Assembly (NCBI RefSeq): GCF_000006565.2
Contig: NC_031480.1
Location: 3,135,529-3,199,528, forward strand
Length of the DNA stretch: 64,000 nt
Source: Toxoplasma gondii ME49
Taxonomy: Eukaryota; Apicomplexa; Conoidasida; Eucoccidiorida; Sarcocystidae
Direction of reading: 5' to 3'
This document shows positions 55,354-64,000 of this stretch, piece by piece. The notes beneath the pieces are model-generated. The model saw only the letters and a program-made list of their open reading frames with translations. It did not search any database and was not told the DNA's origin. The position numbers and the translations under genes are program-made. The number at the start of each line of letters is the position of its first letter. Position 1 is the first letter of the stretch.

Positions 55354-57102
55354 CATTTGCATGCATGTGCGTGTCGATGTGTGGGCATCCATCTACGATG
55401 CGACAGGCGGCCTTTTCCTCAGTGTTCTGATTTTTTTCTTGCGTCATGTCGGTTTCCAGGGTGGTTATTCAGCGGGCAAAGATCAAGCTGATTAGTTCTG
55501 GCCAGGACATCGAACTGGACGATGAGGTGGACGACGACCAAGCGCCTTCAGGGACGCCCACGATGGAGGAACTCCCCGACGACATCGCCGCTCTGGAAAA
55601 AGTGAGCAAGACGAGAACACAACACCAAAGAACAAAAGAAAAGAGAAAGATAGGTCGAAGGAGAACGCGAGAAAAGAGAGAAAGATAGAGGGGAAACAAG
55701 AGAAGAAAGAGAACAGGAGAAGCGAGAGAACAAGAAGAGAGGGAGATAGACAGGTAACAAATGAGGATGCAGGAAGACAAAAAGATGGTTTATTTGATTT
55801 CGCGTTCAACAACCACATTGACAACGAGTTTCTTCACTTCCTCGCGTTGTTTTGAGGAAGTATGTGTTTCAGAGTCGACGGAAATGGGAGTTGGCAGGAT
55901 TGATAACGCACCGTCTCCTCAAGAATGTAGAGGAAGAAGTTGCTTCTGTGCAGATGAATCCCAAACAGAAAACGACAACATCGATATGGATAGAGAGCAT
56001 GCGACGTGCGCTTTGAAATATACACGGATTTCTCCTTGTTTCTTGTGTCCTGTTTTTTTTTTGAGCGAGAGTCGGGTGGGCGATTGTTGCAGTTGTCTCT
56101 GGGAGGGGGCAGATATCCATGTGCATGCATCCTGGCACCTGAAGTCTCTTGACAAGTCCTTTCTTTTCTGTTCACGCATTTGCGTCTCAGGTTGTTCGGG
56201 AAGCGGAGGACAGAAAGAAGCTGCTGAAAGAGCAGGAAGAAGAAGAACTGGACAAACGAGCTGTACGCACACCTCGCGACCTCTTGCCGCATGCGATCGC
56301 TGTCCACATGTTGTGCAACTTCTCTCAGTTTTTCATGTTCAGTCAACCTCTGGCCTCTTTGGCTCGCAGTTCTCAACGGGCCGATTCATCTCCACAGCCA
56401 CACGCATGCGTCGCAAACCACTTTCGGATTGGAAAGGGAGACAGTGTGGGGAAGAGAAAAGGAGACAGTGTGGGGAAGAGAAAAGGAGACAGTGTGGGGA
56501 AGAGAAAGAGAGACAGAGCAACAAGGGGAAAGAGGCGAGATGGCGTTGTGAGGGAAGGGAAGTTCGCCGTTACGGAGATCGCAGAATTCGCGGCAGCGTT
56601 TCTCCTTGCACTGTCCTGGGTGGCTGTGTCTCTTCTTTATTTGTCTCCCCTGTGCGAGCTGCGGAAACTGTGAAGTCAGAACTGATTTCTTGTGTCTTCT
56701 CAGCGATGGAAGAAGGAGAATGCCCGGCGACGTCACGACTTCGTTCCCTTCCTTCTGACCGTCATCAAGTGAGTCAGCGAGGCCTGAGCGAGAAAAGAGG
56801 TGTACGCGGTGTACATACACGTCAAACGAGAGGCAGCTGAGCGAGCACTGTGTCCTCTTCTGAAACCGCTGCGGGTGTCGCCCTGCCTGTCTGCATGTAC
56901 CCTCTGTAGTTTTTTTTAAGTGCGCATGTCGATGCAGATGGACTCGGTCACTCGAACATGACTTTTTTCTCTCCATGTTTTCAGGCATCTCGCGAGAAAG
57001 GGGGAACTGGTCAAATCCGTCACGGCAGCACAGGAGACGATCGCGAGGCGGCAGCACGAGAGGAAAAAGGCGAAAACGGGTGCCACGGGTGTCTCTACAT
57101 AA
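51635..57102 (+). CDS. UCHL5/UCH37-type ubiquitin C-terminal hydrolase
   Basis: Nine exons join in frame to about 407 residues: 51635-51976, 52579-52733, 53303-53456, 54200-54279, 54771-54866, 55460-55601, 56191-56262, 56704-56768 and 56985-57102. It starts MGAEDGSSGANARN and then WCLIESDPGVFTELVEKV, the UCH family opening. The catalytic Cys sits in ENACASQAI, the His in EDAFHFVSY and the Asp in YEMDGLKP. ELRFNLMAV closes the peptidase domain. The C-terminal KEKKL-like helices (VVREAEDRKKLLKEQEEEEL, RRRHDFVPFLLTVIKHL) match the UCH37 tail that binds the proteasome receptor ADRM1/Rpn13 or the INO80 subunit NFRKB. It would trim ubiquitin chains at the 26S proteasome. Intron 1 has a GC donor. 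The C-terminus is basic. Confidence 0.93.
54533..54641. repeat. (TA)n tracts in UCHL5-like intron 4
   Basis: Two AT-dinucleotide runs (about 54533-54553 and 54619-54641) separated by AT-rich DNA. Confidence 0.85.
55139..55168. repeat. (TA)n tract in UCHL5-like intron 5
   Basis: Uninterrupted AT run of about 30 bases. Confidence 0.9.
55287..55353. repeat. (CTAT)n followed by (TA)n microsatellite
   Basis: About eight CTAT tetramers (55287-55318) run directly into two AT runs split by a C. It lies in intron 5 of the UCHL5-like gene, 107 bases before exon 6. Confidence 0.9.
56437..56516 (+). repeat. three copies of a 24-bp tandem repeat
   Basis: The 24-base unit beginning ggagacagtgtggggaagag is present three times in a row, the last followed by a decayed partial copy. 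It lies in intron 7 of the UCHL5-like gene. The first two full units are identical. Confidence 0.92.
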
Positions 57103-59037
57103 CTGCATGCAGTCGACACACCAACCTGGATTCACCTCTACATATGCACATACACAAAAATATATACACATAAATATATATATATATATATATATGTATA
57201 CATATATATATATATATATATATGTATTGTATGCATGTGTAGGCGTACAGTGTGTGAGTCTGTACACCTAAAGACATACGGCACATGAGTCCAGACGTCT
57301 TTGTGTGTATGCTATGTGAAGCGGTTCGCGTTGATAAATTTGTATCCAGACCTGGTTCCATTGCGATTGTTGTTCTTTTCAAAGAGGAAGAAAACTTTTC
57401 GGCGAAGGAAAACGACGCCGGTGTCTCTCTCGAATGGCGACACAACGCGCGGCGGCTGCGCTAATCCTCGCGCGTTCGCCGCCGATTTTGACATTTCAGC
57501 AATCGTCAAAAGAGACGCGCATTTTCCAACGTCTCATATAACCGTAAATATTCATATAACCGTGAGTAGCGTATGCGGTTACCAATCCATATATATATAT
57601 ATATATATATACGTATGTTGTATGATATACATGCGGTATCTAAATAGGGTGATGTGTGGAGACAGATATGTTAGAGTTGAAATTCATTAATAGAGATAAA
57701 TGCCTATATATATATATAGAGAGAGAGAGATAGATATACAGACATATATATAGGTGGATAAAGATATATATATATATATATATATGTATAGGTAGATATA
57801 CATACCTATAGATAGGTAGATAGATAGATAAACGCATGAGAGACAAGCGTAGGCATAAGTCGCTACATGTAGATAGATCCACAGATAAGCAGATGCACGG
57901 AAGTATTGGTTTAAGGAGATGCAAGAGGACGGTTTGAAACACAGATAAATAGAGATAGAGATATAGATGGATTCAGATATCAGATATACGTATGTACAGT
58001 TATAGATGCGCATAGCGACATGCATATGCGTATGTTCTTTCGCAGTGTGAGAATGCCTGAGTATCTTGTCAGCTACCTTTTTTATATCTGCACACCCCGG
58101 TGTATCACATTCGTTTTCTCCAGAGTGTTTGAGTGGAAGATCGAGATTCATGCGTCACATATCGAGGCAGTTCGTTGTTTTTGCTTTCGACATGAACGCA
58201 TCTCTCCCAAAGGAGAAAAGCAGCCAAGCTAGCGAATCTGCGCTGTAAGAGGCCGACGCTCCTTTCTCGCACTAGAAATGTAGGCTGAGTCTGTTTTCTT
58301 TCAGCCTTCAACAAGAACGTTTTTGCTGCGATCTCAGTTTGCCAGAGGTTTAGGAGTCCACTCGCTTGTTCTTCGATTTGTGTTGCGGGTGAAGACAGAC
58401 TCTCTCCGGCTCCGGGTGTCTGTACAGCTGATCCGCGATCCAGCACTGTGTGGAGTGTGTACAGCTTGCTTGCAACTGTTGGGTCTGTCTTTACAGCTCT
58501 TCGTCCACGTTGCGTTGTCAAGTTCTTCTGAAGAAAGTATCCGCTTCAATCAGCGCCGCTAACACACCGGAGCTCGAGTGTACACCCACATGTTTTCTCG
58601 ATCTGGGGAAATTGCATGCGAGCGTTCAGACACCTGAGGACCGGAGGGACAAAGCAGAGGGTCGAGAGAACGAAAAACGACCGTCGCCCACCCACTTTGG
58701 GGAACATGAGCAGACTGCATGCGGAAAAGGCTCCAGGGATTTGACATTCTTCAGTCACCAAAATGTTCATCTTCAAGTCAAACAACTGCATGTGACAAGC
58801 GCAACCCCACAGTAAAGTCACGGGAATATACAAATGTATATTTATACCTATATATACATATACATATGTATGCAGAAACGCCCATTTAGATACGGCCTAC
58901 GCGCACGATTATTTGTATGCAGAGAATATAGAGATACGCAGTTCAATATAAGATACGCAGTTAAATATACATGCATGCAACGGATTGTTTATGTTTGAGG
59001 ATCTGCGTCTGGACAGATGTGCCTGAACGGTTGTGCG
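57103..59037. other. microsatellite-rich spacer between convergent genes
   Basis: It contains (TA)n at 57174-57223, 57589-57611 and 57764-57785, and GATA/TAGA-type tracts between about 57715 and 57965. No coding family was recognised. It holds the 3' UTRs of the UCHL5-like (plus) and RBBP4-like (minus) genes. Confidence 0.65.
57174..57223. repeat. (TA)n tract just after the UCHL5-like stop codon
   Basis: AT dinucleotide run of about 50 bases, broken once by gtatac, starting about 70 bases after the stop codon. Confidence 0.9.
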
Positions 59038-62000
59038 TTATTCGACGTCGTCGTCTTCATTGTCTTCGTCGTCGGCGCAGAAAAAGACCGAGCGTTTCTG
59101 GAGACATGAAAGAAGACAAGCGAAGAATCCGGAAAGAAGATGACGGCAGACACACGGAGAGCAAGAGAGAGGCAGGAAGAGAGAACAGAGAACAAAAAGA
59201 CAGGGCAGAGTGTGAGAGGGAACAAGGCAGAGCGACAGACACGGCATCGCAGGGAGAAGGGACATCGAAGGGGGGTCGAGTGCAAGGCGAAAGAAGCGAA
59301 CCGAACAGCCATGGAAGTCGCTGCGTTTCTCCTTTTCTTTTTATGCGGTCAGCCGCACAGAATTATATCCACCTGCCGTCGTTTTTTGATGCCGGCGACA
59401 CACACATCTTAAACTGTCCCCGCTTTGGTGAAGAAACGACAAATGAGCTGGACAGAGATAAAGGCCTTCTTCTCGTTTGTTGCCCCAGCACGACGACCGA
59501 CGAGGAGACAATGAAGGACAATAAAGACGACGAGGTCGAGCAATGCTCCACAGTCTCCACACATGCACAAATTATTGATGCAAATCTTTAAACACGAGAA
59601 AGTTCAAGAATTCAACCATAGATTCGTAACTCCTGTTCTGCTTACCAGCTGCCAAATTTGGAGCCGATTGTCCTCGCCGACGGACGCCACTACCTGAGTG
59701 GATGTACACAGCAGGCAGAATAGCAAGACTTGGAGAGAGCGTTTTTCCAGTGAGCAAAACAGTGGACGGTTTTCGCCTCATTTAGGAGACCTTGGAGAGA
59801 AAACAAGAGGCACTCTTTTTCGCTTTCACTCTTGATTACTGAAGAGCTCTGCTTCCTCGAGCCTTCTGCACGAAAACGGGCAGAACAGGCTCACATTCAA
59901 GATTTGCTTCTCTGGAGTTTCATGCGTCTTCGGCCCATTTGTGTCGGACAACGTCCTGTCGTCTTCCTCCTCCCCTCTTTTCTCCTCTGCTGTCTTCTCT
60001 TTCTCCTCTTTCCGGCCTCTTCCATCTTTCCCTTGGACCTCGTCGGCGCGTCCTCTTGATCACTCCTCCGCTCTTCACCTGCTTCTGTTCGTTCTGTTCT
60101 GTCTCCTTTGTTTTTCCCTGTTTCGCTCTTTCTCTGTCTTCTTTGTTTTTTTTCGCCTCGAGTCGGCCCCCCTCCCCCTATCCGCCCACCTTGTCAAGAG
60201 ACGCGAGATCTTCGCGGTTCCACGCCATGTCGCTGACTGCCGCCACATGGCCGCCGTGGGAGAACTGTACGTACACCGCAAACGGCAAAGCAACAGCGCT
60301 CGATAAAAACCCTGCAAATCTCCCCAAAACTCCACAGGCAACTCCCCGGAGATCCGAGACAGGACGGCATCTCCGAACACACCGCAAAACGTGGAAGGCA
60401 CCACCCGTTATCCGAGAGGTTGACCCGCAGAGCCGCGCCGCGCGCCTCCGCGTTTCGCTGCATGCGCACCAGAAGCTCGGGAGGACCGTCTTCAGCGTCT
60501 TCCTCCGACTGTTCCTCTCCGACTTTTTTCAAGTCCCAGAGAGAGACGAATCGGTCTCTGCCGGCTGAGGAAAGAAGTCCAGCTTCGCAGCCGGCGAAGG
60601 CGACCCGCGTCACTTCGCCGTCGTGCGCCGCGTCAACCATGTGGACAGGCTTTTCTCCGCGCCGGCGGTCAAACACCCGCAAGTGCTGAAGACACCGAGC
60701 AAAAGGGTGAAAGGATTCTCTGTCTTTCGAAGCGGAGGCCCAGAGAGAGAAGGAACTCCAATGCAGAAGAAAGATCGACGAAGACGCAAGGACGGGGGTC
60801 GCGGGCCGGGAAAGCACTCACACGGAAAACCAGCAAACGTCGACAGAGCCTGAGACAGTGAGACGAGTGAGAGCGAAGGAGAGAAGAGCAAAGAGAAAAG
60901 GAGATGAAAGCGCAGCGCAGACTGCCACGAAACGAACACGGGGACGCCTCAAACATCTCGACGCCGATGGTAGAAAAAGAATTCTTACACCGCGATTGTC
61001 TCCACAGACGATCGTGTTTGGCTGCTGCTCGTCTGCGCACAAGCAGGTGAGGAGGTCCGCTTCCGACGCCTTGAACTGAAAAGAAACAGAGACGCAAACG
61101 TCGTTTCTCTCGCATACAGCGCTCGCACCGACGCAAGAGAGGAAACGCAACTTCTGAAAGAGACGCGAACAGGCGAGAAAGAAGTCTGCGGAAAGCCGCT
61201 CCTGCTCACTTGAACGGCTGCGGAGTTCGGACTGTCGTCGCGTATGTCCCACCTGGGCGTAAAGACAAAGACGCATGCAACGAGATCGGTAACGCATCTC
61301 CATACACCCAGTAGACGCGTGTCAAACCGACGCATGCTGCAAATTCAGAGGTCACGCTCATGCAGGGGGGCACCCGCGAGCCCCCGTCAGCTTAGACGCG
61401 AGGAGACTCGGAGGCGCCGAGCGCTCGGAGAGCAACGCGACTGGCGCGCGACGAGTGCGTCAAAGTATGTTCTCGCTTCGCGCTGTCAGTTACAACAGGA
61501 CTTGCGTGGTTCTGCGCAACCGCGACGCAGCCTCGCGTCCACTCCAGTGCATCTCGCTTGCAGGGAGAAGAAAGAAGAGTTTTTGTTCGATACGGTGTAC
61601 GCGCCTCCTCGTTTGCAGAACCGGAACCGGAAGGCGACAACACGGTTCAGCCTCAGCAGAAAACGAAGAACGTCTTCTCGCCTTACACACTGACAATGCC
61701 GTCGTCCCCGCAACTCGCGAGCAGAGCAGCTTCTCCGGGAATCCAGCAGCAATCGTTAACGGCTCCCTTTGAGACAGTCCAAGTGCGAAGAGGTGCGTCT
61801 GACGAAAACAATTTCGAAAAAAACAATACATCCACTACAAGACAAAAATTCACCACCAGCTGCATACACGAACCTCCAATACCCTACATACGTGGTTTTG
61901 AGGGGTGCTCGTCGATGGACAGTGATGTGCATGAAGTTCAGGAATTCAAACATGAAGGCATACACTGTAAATACGCGTATAAAAGTGTATGTTTCGAGCT

Positions 62001-64000
62001 TTGCATATAGGCGGAGATGCGTATCGCTCCGCCGAAATGCTGAGACGAGAAACAAGAAAGGTTCTGTTGCGAGGCGCCGCGGAGGCTCCTCGTTGTTTGC
62101 AAGAGAAACTGAAGATCACAGACTGTTACGTGTGAGAGGGAAACGGGGAAGACGCGTTTCCAAGTCGCACATCTGGAGGAAACCGTTTTTTCCTACTCCT
62201 TCGTCGATTTGCTGGAGAGTCCGACTCGTACTGACACGGTCACTCTGCACAGATCAGTGAACTGAGAAATGTGATGCGGGACCCGCGAACGCGTTTTCTT
62301 CAGTTTGCGCGGACAGGACGAGTTCCTCCTCGGTAACCGAGAGGTTCGCCTGTTCGCTGACCTTCGAATGCCGCCGCTCTATATCTGGCTTGGAGATTGC
62401 GGACACCGCTTTGACTCAGTTCCTTTTAGGTTTTGAAAAAAACAGACGGACGCTCGCCTAGCCTCGCCTAGGCACCTACCGGCAGCAGAAGCAGCGGGCG
62501 CCGCCTGGACGTCGTGCAGGCAAATCGCGCCTGCATTCGACGTGGAGGCGAGACGACCGTGGACCATGGCATTCCACGCGAGGCCAAAGCTGCGCAGAAC
62601 AGAGAGAGAGGAAACGAAAACGGAGTGCTGAACGCGTGGACGACCGGGAGGGGAGGAAGAAGAAGAGATGCAGTAGAGAGGAAGCAAGAGAGAAGAGGAA
62701 AACTGGCGGAAAAAAAGGAACCGAAAATGGCAGCGCCCTTCCGGAGACAAGCAAAGAGACGGGGGCCTCACCAGAATCGCACGCGAGACCAACAGACGTC
62801 AGCAGGGAACTCAGAAACGAAAGAAGCAAAGACAACAAGGAGGCGACCCAAGAAGAAAACGAAATTGAACGCGCGCGCGCGCCCGGTCTTCGAAATAACC
62901 AGGAGGGGCCGACGGTCGCAAACTTTCTCACCCGTCTGTGGTGTGACCAGGCAGCTTCAGCACAGCCCCCTCTGAGTGCGCCGAATCCATCGACAGATCG
63001 TAAATAGACACTGAAAAAAGCAAAGAAACGACCGGTGAAACAACGCGAGCGTCGAAGCAGGAGGGAAGACGAGAGAGTGGCGAACAGACGGAAGGGAGGT
63101 CAGTGCAAATGGAAGCCACTGTGGAGGACACTGAGTTTGCGAGAACGAAGGGGGAGGGGGGGCAGAAACGAAGAAACATCTGGAAAGACAAATAATCCTA
63201 AATTTGGGTGAGCGTATCTTGCTGACCATGTGTAGACTCTCTCGCCACATTCGTCTCGCACATTTCTCTAAAAAACGGAAACGCAAACGACTGTTCCTCA
63301 CCGAAGCCTTGCGGACCCATGGTGGCGACGATGTCCGCCTTCTGGGGCATAAAGCGCGCGCTGTACATTTGCCCGACGCACCACACAGACACAGTCTTCT
63401 GTTCGGCGAGCCGCGGCGCTCGGCGGCGAGTTGCCAAAACTTTCTCGTTTTCAGAACGGTCTTAACAACTGCGGCTCACCACACGGTTAGGATGGCAGCC
63501 CAGCCGTAAGGGGGAAGGAAGAAAGCGAGGGAAAAAGAGAAAGCGAACGAGTAAGAATCAGATGGATCGAGATGGAAAGCAAAAGTGAGAGGTGAGGACC
63601 AAGAGGGGTGAGTTTTGGTCCGCTGTCTGTTGCTCTGTCTTCGCATGTGTACTCGCCGCAACACAGTCGGCTGCTTCTCTTGATGACTACGTCTCTGCAG
63701 ACACCAGACACCGCTCCTGCTTTCCCCTCGTTTTCTGCTTTTCGTCTCCCACGGCCTTGGTTGCGTTCGCGTCCTCTGAGCGTTCTCCGGATGCCTCGCT
63801 CTCCCGCTTCTCAAGTTCCTGTGAACTGCGTAACTTGGTCAAATCGCGTTGCAAAGAAACAATCTCGCAGACCTCCTCGGAAGCAGGATCGTCTTCAACA
63901 GACTTACACATTCACTTCTCCTTCGTGGGGGAAACTCTTGACAGTTTTAAATTTGCACGGAAGAAGTCCGAAGCTGAATCCGTCGTAGTCTGTGCGACAA
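59038..64000 (-). CDS. RBBP4/MSI1-type histone-binding WD40 protein (5' end outside window)
   Basis: Exons found, in gene order: 64000-63908 (partial), 63360-63302, 63010-62932, 62589-62480, 61798-61687, 61253-61211, 61075-60989, 60685-60470, 60264-60190, 59693-59646 and 59097-59038. They join in phase. Order and motifs follow the RBBP4/RBBP7/MSI1 beta-propeller: SFPHEGEVN, ARFMPQKADIVATMG, PGHTTDGFGLAWN, a GDDGIVSVWDIR blade, AAHDGEVTRVAF, RDRFVSLWDL, then GEEQSEEDAEDGPPELL (the RBBP4 loop, almost unchanged), HGGHVAAVSDMAWN and VGEDNRLQIWQL, ending in an acidic tail DDEDNEDDDVE. This subunit escorts histones H3/H4 in CAF-1, HDAC, NuRF and PRC2-type complexes. The N-terminal histone-H4 binding helix is beyond the window. 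Divergent, short blade loops are noted. Confidence 0.88.

Noticed and set aside
55761..56840. A 359-codon plus-strand frame across the UCHL5-like gene
   Set aside because: It runs through introns, includes the 24-bp tandem repeat and misreads exons 7 and 8, which are in other frames.
1..64000. CRISPR arrays, bacterial operons, integrases or phage genes
   Set aside because: No direct-repeat/spacer arrays or such protein families were seen. Intron-rich genes show that this is eukaryotic nuclear DNA.

Overview
The window looks like nuclear DNA of a coccidian apicomplexan, most likely Toxoplasma gondii or a very close relative. The genes have many introns with clear GT/AG borders and pyrimidine-rich acceptors. 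Introns and spacers carry (TA)n tracts. The gene set includes a centrin-1 and a giant thrombospondin-repeat surface protein of the MIC15 kind. No bacterial-style operon, CRISPR array, rRNA or tRNA was recognised. Long single-frame ORFs are mostly misleading here, so all gene models below were built by joining exons across matching splice phases.

Layout: (1) 1-7103, plus strand: 3' part of a coiled-coil gene whose ordered matches fit the centrosomal protein CEP70. (2) 9690-39941, minus strand: a gene of about 40 exons and roughly 9 kb of coding sequence (about 3,000 residues) for a type I membrane protein, called MIC15. It has a signal peptide, H-type-lectin-like and SUEL-lectin-like segments, two families of repeated Cys-rich modules, several TSR domains, one transmembrane helix and a cytoplasmic tail. 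(3) 42040-44999, minus strand: a NUDT9-type ADP-ribose pyrophosphatase with an intact Nudix box. (4) 47065-48827, plus strand: centrin with four EF-hands. (5) 51635-57102, plus strand: UCHL5/UCH37-type ubiquitin C-terminal hydrolase. (6) 59038-64000, minus strand: RBBP4/MSI1-type histone-binding WD40 protein, with its 5' end beyond the window.

The genes look independently transcribed. CEP70/MIC15 and UCHL5/RBBP4 are convergent pairs. NUDT9 and centrin are divergent across a ~2 kb shared upstream region. Two genes (CEP70-like, centrin) point to centrosome duplication, two (UCHL5, RBBP4) to nuclear chromatin or ubiquitin work, and MIC15 to invasion.

The most striking object is the MIC15 gene. 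Nearly every exon is a self-contained module with phase-1 borders, a three-to-four-exon lectin cassette occurs twice, six 24-36 nt mini-exons encode linkers, and at least one Cys module appears to be decaying inside an intron, with an in-frame TGA. Exon borders are inferred from sequence alone and a few, marked below, are not resolved.
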